Both the position numbers and the translations under genes were made by a program. DNA of 64,000 nucleotides, from positions 2,108,001-2,172,000 of the forward strand of contig QPFY01000002.1 of assembly GCA_003665825.1 (NCBI GenBank), written 5' to 3'. The stretch comes from Microbotryum silenes-acaulis. Taxonomy: Eukaryota; Basidiomycota; Microbotryomycetes; Microbotryales; Microbotryaceae. The notes beneath the pieces were generated by a model that searched no databases, was not told the origin of the DNA, and saw only the letters and a program-made list of their open reading frames with translations. The stretch's first letter is position 1; every line of letters starts with the position of its first letter. This document shows, in pieces, positions 32,873 to 44,774 of the stretch.

Positions 32873-34075
32873 ATGACGACTCGCCAAAGCCCGACGCCGG
32901 TGACTCCACTTTTGCAATCGAGCGACACCTTGCTCCTGTTGGAGACTTTGGCCTTCTCTGCCCGCGCTCACGAGAAGCAAAAGAGGAAGAACAAGCAGGT
33001 CAGTGAATCAAAAGGGCCGCGTGGGTGGAAGGGACTATAGGGAAATCTGTCCCGGTCACGCGACACCGTGCACGACGACGACGGTGGATGGCGTTGTGGG
33101 GGGGAATTTCACACGATCGGGCCGTCATCCGACCTCGTCGTGTCTCCGATGTGTTCTCTGTACCACGACACAAAAGCACACACAAAGAGTATGCTCTAAC
33201 CCGACATTCCCCCCAGGGCACTCCCTACATCCAACATCCACTCGACGTCGCACGAAGGATCGCCGCTCCCCCCTCCTCTCTCGCCCCTTCCCCCGATGTC
33301 AAAATCCTCCAAGCCGCAATCCTCCACGACACGATCGAGGACACCGATGTCACCCCCGAAGATCTTGAACGACATTTCGGTAGAGAGGTGATGGAAATTG
33401 GTAAGGCAGAATCGGAATTCGAGCCGGTGTGAAAGATTTTCTTTTCTGAGCAACTGGCCATCTCGCTCCGGGGCTGCTTATGCCATACAGTGATGGAATG
33501 TACGGACGACGGTACACTCTCCAAGGCCGAGAGGAAGCAAACGCAGATCGATCGCGCACCGTCAAGATCGTTCCGAGCTAGTTCGTAGTTCACCGAAAAT
33601 GCGCTTACGGGCCCGGGGGGACGAGTCGAGGTGCTGATTCCCGAATTGACCATGGTCATGCGACGCGATAGAACAAGTCAAATTGGCCGACAAATGGTCC
33701 AATCTAACTGATTTGACCATCGATGTACCGGTCGGGTGGACGGCGCAGAGAGTACAGGTGCGAACAAAGCTCTCTCTCTCTGGCCGAGTGGTCTCTTGCG
33801 CATGAAGCCTGATCCCTTTCCTCTCTCCCTCCGGCCCTCCGGCCCACAGGAATACTTCGTCTGGGGCAAGAAGGTCCGCTAACAACTCAGTCCCAGCCCA
33901 CACAATCCCGTACTCTGCGCAGCATCACTGACCAAAATCTTGCACTTCTCAGGTCGTCGACGGCTGCAAAGGTGCCAACCCTGGGATGGAAGCCGAGCTG
34001 GACGAGCTGTTCAAGTCGGGCACGTTCAAGCACGAGGGGAAGGAGTACAAGTGCCATCCGACATATCGTGGGTGA
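32873..34075 (+). CDS. MESH1: MESH1-type (p)ppGpp/NADPH hydrolase, HD domain
   Basis: Metazoan SpoT homologue family: a small manganese-dependent HD hydrolase removing the 3' pyrophosphate of ppGpp and, in animals, the phosphate of NADPH. Five or six exons. Motifs: FSARAHEKQKRKNKQ then after the first intron GTPYIQHPLDVARRIA, the HD motif ILHDTIEDTDVTPEDLERHF, GREVMEI, a short exon TDDGTLSKAERKQTQIDRAP and QVKLADKWSNLTDLTIDVPV, which supplies the third metal ligand Asp; then EYFVWGKKVVDGCKGANPGM and the terminal EYKCHPTYRG. The metal-binding His, His-Asp and Asp are all present. Full length is about 220 residues, slightly longer than the human protein. Start MTTRQSPTPV; one internal donor (GTTCGT) is weak. 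No synthetase domain is attached. Confidence 0.88.
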
Positions 34076-34131
34076 AGAGATGTGAAGAGGGGAGAGAGCT
34101 TGCATAAACAACAACGCAATCTAGAGGGAGT

Positions 34132-34178
34132 CCATGTGCTCTTCGAACACCACATGCTCTTCGAACACCACGTGCTCT
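34132..34178. repeat. Short tandem repeat of about 18 bp in convergent spacer
   Basis: Between MESH1 and MKT1 the unit CATGTGCTCTTCGAACAC is followed by a near copy and a partial third copy. It lies in the short convergent 3' spacer and is not coding in either neighbour. Confidence 0.6.
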
Positions 34179-34298
34179 CTGTAGGGATTGGGATTTGAGG
34201 ATTTCGACGAGAAGGGAACGGAAAGACGAAGAGGTGCATTGCAGGAAAGGGGAGCGAGGAGGAACGAAGAGAAAACATAGACGGCGTGGAATTCCCTT

Positions 34299-37204
34299 TC
34301 AGAGGTAGAAAGGCGCCAACCACGCGTCGGCTTGTTCGAATTGGTTCACCAAGTCCGGGCTGATGACGACCCCGGCGGGGAATTGCTTCAAAGATCGGAT
34401 CGCGATCATCATCTATTTTGGTGATCGAATGACCAAAAGCATTAGTTTCTGTCCTGCCTTGAATGACGCGAGCCAACTCAGGGAGCGACGAATGTACCAT
34501 CTGCCAGAACCTGAACCCCCTCTGCAACTCGCTCGTCACATTCTTGACATTTGGGAACGCATCATCCAACAAACCCAACGTCTGTTCCTTCGCCTCCTTG
34601 ACCTCCTTTCCTTCCTCCGACCCTTCTCCCTGCGTCCCATGTCCACTCCGAGTAACGACTTGGACTCCCCCGGCTAAATGACAGACCGCGTCGCCGTAGG
34701 CTTTGAAGAGGATGCCCATACCGGTGTTGGTGTCCGTTTGGAAGGGGAGCGAGACGGCGACGTCGAGGTAGTCGTGGCGCGCTCGACGGGCGTCGGAACG
34801 TAGCATCAAGTTCAGGAGAATGGATTCGAGGAGGAGGCGCATGGAGCGGGAGGTGGCGCGGATGAAGGAGTTGAAGACGAGCAGTTCGCGCGAGAGAGGG
34901 CCGGTCCAGGGGAGGGCCTGTAAGAGATCTGATCGAGTCAGTATAGTCTCTTCTGGAAACAGAGAGCTTGCATGCGCAAACGTACATTGTTGGACAAGGG
35001 CACGATCGACAAGACCCTCATGACCAACAACATGCTCCTCTTGTCCTCTTCCGAACCCTGGAAATTCGGTCCCCCGCTGTAGGGCCTCGTTCCGATCCTG
35101 CCATTGTGCAAAGCCCCAGCGCGTAGCAACTCCATCGCCAAGAAGAGCGCATCCTGGAACTTGTCGTTGACGCGCGATTGACGCATTGCGGCAAAGATGG
35201 CTTGGGCGTGAGGGGTGTGTTGGTGCGATGCCGTGAGGAAGGCGCGTAGTTCGAGAAAACGCCAGAGGGTGTTAGCGACAATCTCGTCCTTCTTCTCCAG
35301 GAGGCAGTCGGCATTTTTGGGAACGATCGTTCGTTGAGAGAGGCTTTGGGTCGCGGTGCCGCCCAGACAGAGGGAGAGATCGATCGTGGATGACTGTAGG
35401 TCGGGGATAGAGATGAGTCCACATGTCTTTGGCCTCAACGAATACAAGGATCACTTACCGACTGCCGCCTGAGCTCATCCTCGACGTGTCGAGCATCGAC
35501 GTTCCATTTCGACACGCCCTCGAGGAACGCCGTCGCATGTGGAGAGGAGTGCGGAATCGAGTACTCTCGCGTCGGGTCAAAGTAGTAGATGGCGGTCTGA
35601 GTGCTCAACCCGTCCCTCATTCATCAGCTGCTCGGTTCCCCTCGAACTTATGAACGACGAGGTTCCACTCACGACAGATTTCTTGGCCCAAAGCGGGTGC
35701 AAGACGCTCGAAACAAGCGCGAGCGCGACGCACCTCGGCGAGTGCGGCGATTCGATCAAGCTCTTGACGAAGCGATCGTACTCGGGGGTGCCTCCGCAAA
35801 GTGGGGACGACTCGATGACGTGACCCGAAGCCAACGAGTGGAGGACCTGGGGGAGGATCAAGCCTCGGAACATCTGGTAGTACACTTCGTCAGGGAAGTG
35901 GGCGGAGAAGATGTCGCCGAGGTCGTGGGGGATGTCGGAAGGGGTGATGACCGGTCCTGAGGAGGGTTGTGCGGGAGGGAGAGTGAGAGGGAGGGGAAGC
36001 ACACGCCCTTCGTTGGCGACGAGGACAAGCGAGAATTTGATCATCGCACGTGCGCGGGCGAACTGGTCGACATAGTTGGACTGAAAGACGGGGGGAAAGT
36101 CCTTGAAGGCCATGACACAGGTCGTGCCCGCGCCCCGTTGCTTGATCAGGTCGATCACGGAGCGCAATTGAAAGTCGCGAGGGTCGATGGCGGGGAAGGT
36201 CGGCGACAGGTCGAAGCCGGCGAGGATGGCGAGGTCGAGGAATTGCTCCGAGTTGAGACCCATCTCGGCAAGGATCTGCAGCTTGGACGAGAACGAGACC
36301 TGGCCTGTCTTGAAGTTGATGTCGAGGATGATGCGGTCGATGCCGTCGAACATGAAGAGCTCCGTCGAGCCGTAGAGGGCGTGAACGTACTGGCGCTCGT
36401 GGCGCTCAAGGTAGACGAGCTGGGGCCAGGCGAGGTACGGCGCAATGACGGTTTCGACGTGACGCGGCTTGAAAAGACGGTGCACGAAGCGGATGATGTC
36501 GGGCGTTGCGACCGAGTTGGAGGCGGCGAACTCGGCCTGGGCCTGGGTGACCCTGCCTTGTTCATAGTGGTCCCAAGCAGCTTGTCGACGCCATCCTTTG
36601 GGTTCGTCGTAGAGGAAGGGGCGTTCGCGTTCCTGCAACGGTAGTCCGTTGAAGACAAAGACAGGAATACACTTGAACGATTCCAACACTTTGAGGTCAT
36701 GGATGATCTGCGTGACGAGGACAAGCGACGGGTCAGTGAATGTCCGACGATCGTGTCCCGTAGCGCGCAGTGGGGGGCAGGGAAGTGAGTTGCGCCGAGG
36801 CTGTTCAGAGACGCACGACTCACCTCTGCTGCCATGGCCAAAGGTGATCCCCCTACTGCTGCGACAAAGGCATCCGAAGTGGACGGGTCCTTTGGTGTGA
36901 GCATCCGCTTGAGGTAGTGGTTCACGTCGATCCCGAGGCGGGTGTCGCGTAGCTCGCTCAACGGCATCTCCTTGATCAGCCCGCGCTGTGGCGGGAGGAG
37001 GTGAGGTCAGCCACAGCCGTAGGAAGATTTGAAATACAGTTCGAACGTATCGACTTGCCTCGGCGAGCCAAGCTGTTTGGGAGGGAGAATAGGCAGCCGG
37101 GGAGGCAATGAACGGGTCAGCACACCACCACCACCACCGCGTTGACGATCCCTTGCCGGCCGAGCCGTGCGGTCGTACTCACAGTCCAGTCCACGAATAC
37201 CCAT
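34299..37204 (-). CDS. MKT1: MKT1-like XPG-fold post-transcriptional regulator
   Basis: Mkt1 proteins have an inactive XPG/FEN-like nuclease fold, bind Pbp1 and regulate mRNA translation; yeast MKT1 was found through its effect on a dsRNA killer element. About eight exons. The N-terminus is rebuilt from three: a 22-nt exon MGIRGLD, a 14-nt exon SWLAE and RGLIKEMPLSELRDTRLGID VNHYLKRML. Further: IPVFVFNGLPLQERERPFLY, VETVIAPYLAWPQLVYLERH, YGSTELFMFDGIDRIILDIN, NSEQFLDLAILAGFDLSPTF and the C-terminal Mkt1 region from DIFSAHFPDEVYYQMFRGLI to DLVNQFEQADAWLAPFYL. The intron between SWLAE and RGLIK has a GC donor. Convergent with MESH1, divergent from the POP3-like gene. Frame continuity across the small exons matches the family, so start and family are well supported. 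Confidence 0.9.
36986..37058 (-). other. GC-AG intron in MKT1
   Basis: Donor GAG followed by GCAAGT, acceptor CCACAG before CGCGGGCTG. It joins SWLAE to RGLIKEMPL, the expected Mkt1 N-terminus; no GT donor gives that frame. Confidence 0.8.
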
Positions 37205-37472
37205 ATTGCCGAATCTTGGATGGAGAGCAAACACTGAGGCTGTAGCTGCTTGACGAGTCACGAGGTTCCCCACGCAGGACGTCGACTCGGATCTGCGGCT
37301 GCACGATGCAGGAGGCGAACCGACCACGCGCGCCGAGTGGCCACTAATTACAAACGGGAACCTATTCGGCCTTTTGGCGATTAGAACCTGTCTTGGCGCG
37401 AGCCTCGCCTCTGCTGGGGCTTGGCTCACGACACCCCGGCACTCGCGTCTGGGGATACGCGGCTCATCCACG

Positions 37473-39597
37473 ATGGCCCAAGCCAAACTGCTCAACACCC
37501 ACAACTCGGTACGCAACAAATCCCAACCGACCCCGAAATCTTCCTCCCAGCCTTCGAAAGCGAAAGCAGGTCCATCCCCGACCCCAGCTTCAACTTGGAC
37601 ATCTGGGTCGACGAAGGCACCTCTCTCGGCTACCAAGGCTGCCCAACCTCAGCGGACGGTCTATAAACCCGTTTTGGATAATCCGTTTCAGATTGAATGG
37701 TCAGCCTGGATCGAGGTTGAGTCGCGCCTCGTGTGTACTCGTACTGATCGCTCGCTCCGTTGCCTGCAACAGGCCACCCCTCCCCTCCTCGTTGCGAAAC
37801 CGCTTGCTGGACCTTTTGATCGAGGCCTTACAACCGACCACGAATGCTGATTCTGCCGAGAACGGACAGAAGCAAGATCTCTCTATATCAGAATGGAGAG
37901 AATTACTGCACAAAAGAAAGCGCCAACTAGCTTCCAAGACGACGCGCCAGCGCGCCAGCGAACAGGATCAGCGCAGAGGCAAGCGCAACGAGCAGGATCC
38001 GAACGATGGACAGCCCCCATCTCGCCAAGGAAAACCTTCAAAAGCCAAGAAGGTTAGGACCGAAACCTCATCGAAAGAATCAGAGCCAGCGGCAGCTTCC
38101 ACCTCATCCGCCAAGACGACGAACGATTCACCCCCACCCCCACCTACGGCAGCTGACTCGACCCATACTCTCACTCTGCGCTCATCCAAGACCGTCACCG
38201 TCCCCAACTTTATCGACAAGCCTCTCGGAATGCCTACCACGTCCTCATCGAAGGAGGTGACTCTTCCTTCCAAGCCCAGCATGCTCGATTCGCTCGTCGT
38301 GGGTATCAATGATCTTACGCGCGCTTTGGAGAGTCAGATCCGGTGGGCGAGGTGGGAATTGGGAGACCGCGAGGCGGCGCCGAGCATGAAGGTCGAAAAG
38401 ACCAAAGAAACAGAAGCCGTTCCATCTGATAAGTTCGACAAGGCCAAAGACAAGGAGGACAAGACGGGCAAGACCCGACGCAAGCACCGATCACCCGAAG
38501 ACCACGCGCGATGGGACGAGGTCCTCCTCGGACCGCACATGACGCAGGAACAGAAAGAAGTCGTCGATGAACCCTATCGCTTCTTGTTGGATCCGCTCAG
38601 GAATGAATCGCTTGGCCTGGAGGAGGCTGCTTACATCAAGCGCTCTGATGCGTTGAGCAAGAACGGAAGTGGATCGACGTTCCCCAAGATCCTAAACAAT
38701 TCCCTTGCCTTTCGGATCAAGTCGCCTCGTTCTCTGGCTCCAGCGTCCGGCGAGGCAAAGAGCAAGACCAAAACCAAACTCAGGAGCACCCCCAAAACCC
38801 CATCTCAAAAGACGGACCCGAGCGATCCCTACTACCCCTTGATCGATCTCGTATTCGTTTGTAAACCCGACATTAACCCCGCTTCTCTCGTTGGTCATCT
38901 CCCCACCATGTGCGCGGCGACGAATGGGCTTCGAAAGGCCGTTTCGGTGGAGCGGCAGAGGAGGAAAGACGCGAAAGAGAAGGAGAAAGAGAGGCCGGAG
39001 GACGGAGAAGATGGGGATGAGGACGGGATGGACGTGGATGAGAAGCAAGCTGCACAGGCTGGGGCAGAGGTAGATGAGCCAGATCGGTTCGTCTACTTGA
39101 TTCCTTTGGACGTCGGGGCTGAACATCGCTTGGCTGAAGTCATGGGCTTGCGAAGGGTTGCTGCGATTGGAGTTTGTGTGAGTGTAGTGCAGCTAAGGGT
39201 GCTCTGTTCCGGAGGCCGTCATTGAAGCTGACTCCTTTCGTCGGTCAATTTGGGCGCTGCGCAGTCCTCCTCCGCATCGACTTTCGCTCCGCTCCTCTCC
39301 CTCGTGCAAGAACACCTGCAACCCCTCTTCGTGCCCTGGTTGAACCCCTCACCCAAGCGCATTCAAGCCAGTACCCCCACACCCACCCTAGCTCCCCAAT
39401 CCGAACCCAGATTCATCCCCACGCATATCAAGCACCTCAAGACGACCCAACCTCTGAACCCGAGGGCGGCGCATGCGTTGAAGAAGGAGGGGAAGAAGAA
39501 GGCTAGAAAGGAGAGGAGGGAGACGCTGAGCAAGAAAAAGAGGAAGGAGGGGAAAGAGGATGAGGTCTACGTCGTGGATGAGGATATGGATCATTGA
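37473..39597 (+). CDS. POP3: RNase P/MRP subunit POP3-like protein
   Basis: Three exons, 37473-37699, 37773-39177 and 39265-39597, sum to 654 residues. The opening after a Ser/Pro-rich stretch is RTVYKPVLDNPFQIEW, continuing across the first intron as PPLPSSLRNRLLDLLIEALQ; this is the conserved N-terminal block of Pop3, a protein subunit of RNase P and RNase MRP that processes tRNA and rRNA precursors. Later blocks are TLTLRSSKTVTVPNFIDKPL, PSMLDSLVVGINDLTRALES, YYPLIDLVFVCKPDINPASL, FVYLIPLDVGAEHRLAEVMG with VAAIGVC, the L7Ae-like core, and IPTHIKHLKTTQPLNPRAAH with a basic C-terminus. Yeast Pop3 is about 195 residues; the fungal basidiomycete forms carry long charged inserts such as the Lys/Glu-rich ones here. 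Divergent from MKT1 (268 bp). Confidence 0.82.
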
Positions 39598-40941
39598 GGT
39601 GGTGGGTGGAGTTCTCGGTCGATTTTGCACGCCGGAAAATCTGCCGTCTCCAACTTGATACTACAAGCTCTGATAAGCGATGTTTGTATTGTGAAGAATA
39701 CGATAGCTATTCATATTTCCTGTTTCTTCACTCCAGGAGCCTCAAGCTGTAAAGTGCGAGTGAGGCCATGGTCACCTTGTTCTCGTGATCGGGGCCTGTG
39801 CCGTGGCTGTGCTGAGAGTCGAGGGGTCGTCGATAGGCAGCGATCGCGAACGCGCTCACCCTCCCCCCCCCCACTTAAGCTTCGCGGTGTTTCTTCTTAG
39901 CAACAAACTCTTGAAACGCACCAAGCTTGGAAAAGAGTCCTAACCCTTTACAATGTAAGTAGATAAAGAACGCAGCATGTAAGGGGTTAGGCCGAAACCG
40001 TTGTTTCGCGACCGCGTCACGTGTTGAGCGACGATGCCAAGTCGCCGGATTTGTCGCTTGTGCGCACGACTTAGGTGTTTGATCGGTCTTTTTACAGGCC
40101 TTTCACTGTCCAACACCACTGGCATCGATGTAAGTTTCCGGACACAAGCGGCGCCCGGTAGCGGCTAAGAGCCAGGGTGGTCTTGGCCCCTTTTGGAACG
40201 TGCAATTGGGCTCATCATGCTGCCGGTTGTCGTGGACCGTGGGGGAGCAGGGGTATGTGACAAGGTTGGTACAAAGCTGACATATTGTTACGCCGTCGGT
40301 GCGTGTAGATACCATCGTCCCCAAAGTGATCTACATCCATCGACACGGCAAGCGCTTCAAGGTGAGACACGGCCAGTTCGCGAATGTCGTCTTTGGGCTC
40401 CAAATGGCGCCCGCTGTCCGGCGTCCACCCGAGCGCAGTGGCGAGGTTGTTCAAGGAAGGACTGACGCATTCAAGTTTTTCCGGAACAGATTACGTTCGG
40501 GCCCAGTGAACGAGTAAGCAGACTTGATGTCTATGATGACGGGTTTTTTTTTGATGCCGGCCGCTTGTTCCCGAAATCGAAAACTTGAGCTGAAAGCCCA
40601 CTCACTGTTTTCACAGATTGCATGGCAGCCGTGAACAAACGAGGAAGGACTCGGTGGCTGGACGAAGATATGTCTTGGTTACTTGGGGGTTGTATATGAA
40701 ATAGTATTTGGGCCTGTCGTTGGCAGTACATCATACATCATGTGGTTCGGCTCTGGCTCTGACCTGCGCGGACGGAGAGATTGGACGATAGGACATCGCT
40801 TCAGAGCACCGACACGTCGATCTCGTCGAGCTACTAGTCGATGAAGAGAGGATTAAAGTCTAATCACATAACATGTTAAGCTCCTCTTAATTCTACCGTC
40901 TATGCTACAACATTCGATAACCTCAATCCGGCGAGAATCTG
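39598..40941. other. Intergenic region without a clear gene
   Basis: About 1.3 kb between two converging genes. It holds an 11-bp C run near 39863 and a CACGTG core near 40016. Short open frames on both strands (for example around 40193-40465) do not look coding and do not join through splice sites into anything I recognise; a decayed gene or element cannot be excluded. Confidence 0.35.
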
Positions 40942-42267
40942 TCACCGTCCGAGCTCGAGCTCCACCCAAACTCCCTCATGATCACTCGGAAACATTTCAT
41001 CACCATTCACATCTTTCAGTTTACAACCGTTGTCACCGAAGACCGGATCCGTTCCCAGTCTCCCGTCTGCGCTCATCGCCAACGCCTTCGCTTCCCCACC
41101 GAGATAAATCCGATCGATTCTCCTCGGCTTACGAGGTTTGCCATCCCTTTGCCCGGGAACGAAAGGGTACAAGTGACCGAAAGTTGACTCCTCCCGGAAA
41201 TCAGGAGGTTCGGAGAGACATCTTACAAGGAGGTGCGAGTCGACCCATTTTGAAGCGAGGAAGGGGGCGAACTCGAGTTCGGAATTGGCGTTAAAATCGC
41301 TTAAGATCGCTGATGAGCGCGGGGTGGGTTTTTGTTGGAGTAGGCATAGGGTTTGACGGTATTGGTGTTGTCGAATTTGATCGCAGGTGGGTAGGGAAGA
41401 GTAGTGGGACGTTGCGATGCGCCACTGAACAAGACAAGATTGCACACAGGTAAGCGCTGGAAGTTTCTACCAGTCCTTGACGACCCCGTCAATGCTCACC
41501 TGTTCACGTCCCTCGGAATCCATCATTCGGAGGAGGATAATGGCCTTGTCCTTTTCGTCCTGATTGCGTTGCATTGAGATGTACTCGACCTGGGCCTCCC
41601 ACTCTCGTCGTTCGAGCAGTCCCTTTCTCACGAGCAGAAGCACGCCTTCTCTTGTTCCTTCCTTTTTGCCCACCCCACGTAGCTTCTGAACCTGAACACT
41701 GCCTCCTTTCCTCGAGACGGACCAGAAATCTTCCAATCGCGTTAGGAGGTAATGTTTGCGGACCCAGTAGGCCGACTGAAGCTGCGTTTGAAGAGGATGG
41801 GACACCTCTTGAAGGGAGATCACGTCCGCTTGGCTCGATTTCAAGACCATTAGCAGGGCTCGGCTTTGGGCTTGCGAGTAGTTGGGTGATGAAGACCAGG
41901 TGTTGTAAGTGACGAGACGGAGCGAAGTCCGAGGAATAGTCGTAGTGGCCCCTATCGACGCGGATGACGTGGAATCTGGCTCGTACGACTTCCAGATGCC
42001 TTTGCCCATGTAGACCGAGAGGGGCGTCTTGACCATGTTCGCCTCTTGTGTAGGTTGCTTCTCCTTCGGTCGACGTCGACGTCGCCGAGGTCGTACATCG
42101 TCATTAACGGGGCGCCGGCCGTGGTCATCCTCAGCCCGCACCGACGACTGCAAAGCTCGACGATGACCATCGGATTGCCGTGCGCGAACAAAAGAGCCGG
42201 ATGGGCTCAGAGTAGCGCCAGTGTGCCCCTTTTCCGTCGACTTGACCCGCTTGGGTGCTTTTGGCAT
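40942..42267 (-). CDS. TDP2-like endonuclease/exonuclease/phosphatase family protein
   Basis: Two exons, 42267-41500 and 41424-40942, give 416 residues. The EEP-fold motifs are in order: LRLVTYNTWSSSPNYSQAQS (Asn), ADVISLQEVSH (catalytic metal Glu), ATSHYSSLPTCDQIRQHQYR (His in the ATxH motif), SAILSDFNANSELEF (Asp-Phe-Asn) and FPSDHEGVWVELEL (terminal SDH). This set matches tyrosyl-DNA phosphodiesterase 2, which removes topoisomerase II peptides from DNA 5' ends, more closely than deadenylases or sphingomyelinases, and KPRKPRRIDRIYL precedes the usual product-binding region. The N-terminal 110 residues are basic and probably disordered (RPRRRRRRPKEK), a likely nuclear signal. Start Met 42267 is the first ATG in the frame; an upstream open frame has no ATG. 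Confidence 0.85.
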
Positions 42268-42568
42268 GTGATGCTTGTCCCACGCTTTGTTGCTGAGCGC
42301 ACTGTTGAAGCCTTTGTCGCGAATTTCGCCCGTGTCCGTGTGGTAGCGCGTAAAAGTGAGGTCTAACCAAGACGACTGGTCCGCGGCGGGGCGCAAGGAT
42401 TTGGCTTGCGAGTACAGCGATCGGCGGCAAGCCGAGACGACCTGCGGAGCTTGGAAGAGCTTGGAAGTCGTGAGCTCGGGCTGCGTAACTCGGGACCAGT
42501 CGTAACTCGTTCTCGACTCCGACTCACCCCGTTCACTTTCGAAAGCGCTGTCACACGTTATCCAACAG
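42268..42568. promoter_or_regulatory. Divergent promoter region, TDP2-like and MFS genes
   Basis: 301 bp shared between head-to-head genes. The open frame of the TDP2-like gene continues about 100 bp upstream without an ATG, so part may be a leader. No other element recognised. Confidence 0.35.
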
Positions 42569-44567
42569 ATGAGCTACCTTGACACCGCCAACAGCTCCAA
42601 GGAGACACTGCCACTGGATACACCCAACGGTCGTGAAGGGAGTGGCCATGCGTTGCGCTCGACGCCTACTCTGCCCCACGACGCGAACAGCGACGCTCAA
42701 GCACTTGGCAAGGGCAGCGACCAGCTGCAGCATATACCAGCAGGGGTAGTCGGGCTGATGGGGATCCCAGCCGTGCAAGCCAATGCTACCGGACCGGCAT
42801 TGACTTCCGTCAATTCACGCTCCAACGCCTCCTCGACAATGACGACACAACTGACGTCGACCGCGACCGCGACCTCCGCAATGACGATGAGCTACCCGCC
42901 GTTGACTCGGTCCGAGAGGCTCCTGACCCAACTCCCACCCCCTGACCGAGGTCCGCAAGCCTACATTTTCCTGGTCTGTGCCTTCTTCGTCGAGGTCGTC
43001 GTATGGGGTATTCCGAGTGCTTTTGGTGTCTTTCTCGAATACTATACGACGCATGGAATTGGCAAGCACAAGGCTCCGGCCAGCCATACCCTCCTGTGAG
43101 TCGTTTCGACCGCGAGTGGCTCACAGTTCGGCTCATCCCGACGGCGGACCTCGATGGATCCTCACAGGCCATGGGTCGGAACGCTGTGTCAAGGATTGAT
43201 GTCGTTATTTGGTGAGTGCTGTGCTCTCGGACGCAGGGTTTCGGAGACTGACTGTAAATACGGCATATACCCACCAGGCCCACCGCTGGCGTGGATCCTC
43301 AACCCGCGGCCACACCTGCGGATCCCGTTCATCTGGGCTGGTATTGCGATTCTGTCCGCATCATTGTTAGCAAGTTCCTTCTCGTCCAAAGTAAGTTCTA
43401 CTCCATGGAAGTTGTCGTCTCCTTTCCCAAGATGCTCATCTCACCTCACAACGTTCACCAGACTTGGCACTTATTGCTGTCGCAAGGAATCGGCTTCTCT
43501 ATCGGTGGAGCGATGGTCTTTTTCCCCGCGATGGGGTTCCTCAACGAATGGTTCGTCAAGCGGAGAGGCATGGCCGCGGGAGTGACCTACGTCGGCACCG
43601 CGTTCGGGGGTGTATGTTTTCCCTTCTTCATCGCTGCGTTGCTCGCTCGTTTCGGCGACGCCATCACGCTGCAAGCCCTCGCGTGTGCGAGCGGGGTCTT
43701 ACTTGGGGCGTGTATGCCATGGCTAAAGCCTCGCCTGCCAATTCCGACGAAGCGGGATCTGCGATCGGAGCGAGATCATGATACCGAGAAGCGACGAGAT
43801 GACATGAAACGCGTGTGGAAGAACAAGGGGTGGTCCATGTTCATGATCTCCAACTGTGGGTCCCTGACTGCCTCAGGAACCAGAAGAAATCTGCGTACTG
43901 GCTCTGACACCGCTTTACTCCTACTTGATCAGTCATGCAAGCCCTCGCCTTCACCATCACGACCCTGTTCCTTCCCTCGTACGCCGCCTCGATCGGCCTC
44001 TCACCCTCGGCCGGATCCGCTTCCCTCGCGGCCCTCAACGCCGCGTCAATTTTTTCTCGCATCGGGGTCGGGGTCCTATCGGATAAAAAGCCGCCGCATC
44101 TCATCGCAAGTGTCATCATGGCCGTGTCGGCTGTATCAGTCTTCCTTCTCTGGGGATTGGCGAGCACGTCCTTGGCGCCATTATTGATCTTCTCGCTCGT
44201 GTTTGGGTTCGCGTGTGGTCCTTGGACGTGTTTGTACGTGGCCATGATCAAGGAAGTTGCAAGTCAGTTATGTTGCGCCGCAGATGAATCACACTGGATG
44301 TGAGTCTTCGACGTTGACCTTACCCTCCCTTTCGCAGGCGACGATCTCCCCCTCTCGGTAACCCTCTTCTCCTTCGCCGCCTTCGGTCGAGGCGTCGGAA
44401 CCATCATCACAGCTTTCCTCTCCTCCCTCCTTTTGGCCCGCCCTATGAAAGGTGCGGAAGCATGGACCGCATTTGGTGTTGCCGATGGCAAGTTTGGCAG
44501 CGTTGTCATGTTCACAGGGGCAATTTTGGTCGTCGCGGCCGCGACGGAGGGCATCGCTTTACTTTAG
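42569..44567 (+). CDS. MFS transporter, monocarboxylate-transporter-like
   Basis: Plasma-membrane or organellar major facilitator with MCT/SLC16-type features. About six exons. Residues 1-120 are cytosolic and Ser/Thr-rich. Then QAYIFLVCAFFVEVVVWGIP with SAFGVFLEYYTTHG (first helix), across an intron PWVGTLCQGLMSLF and after another PPLAWILNPRPHLR IPFIWAGIAILSASLLASSF, SQGIGFSIGGAMVFFPAMGF LNEWFVKRRGMAAG (the MCT pattern), VTYVGTAFGGVCFPFFIAAL, a charged central loop, then LAFTITTLFLPSYAASIGLS, AALNAASIFSRIGVGVLSDK, VSVFLLWGLASTSLAPLLIF and the last exon VTLFSFAAFGRGVGTIITAF. The typical twelve helices appear to be present. Substrate cannot be read; relatives move monocarboxylates, riboflavin or iron chelates. 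Confidence 0.88.
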
Positions 44568-44665
44568 GAGAGCGGCGTCGGTTCTTGAGGGTCACGTCTG
44601 GATAGATTTGTTCTAAATGGTATTCCCTGAAGCTCGTTAGAGCTGAAGGTTTCGTTTCGAAAAAT

Positions 44666-44687
44666 GGGGGGGGGGGGGGGGGGGGGG
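44666..44687. repeat. 22-bp G homopolymer
   Basis: Uninterrupted run of 22 G bases about 100 bp after the transporter stop. It could mark an assembly join or a polymerase-slippage site. Confidence 0.9.
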
Positions 44688-44774
44688 TGTTCCAGCCTCG
44701 AAAATGATGCTATTCTGAGATTTTATTGGACGACATGGCCGAAATACCCCGCACGCGCGAGGCTGTTGAAGCCT

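Noticed and set aside
35967..36644. 225-codon plus-strand open frame
   Set aside because: Lies opposite the well-supported MKT1 coding region.
40193..40465. Short plus-strand frame resembling a phosphoglycerate-mutase-like RHG motif (IHRHGKRFK)
   Set aside because: No flanking homology and no continuation by splicing; a single short motif is not enough.
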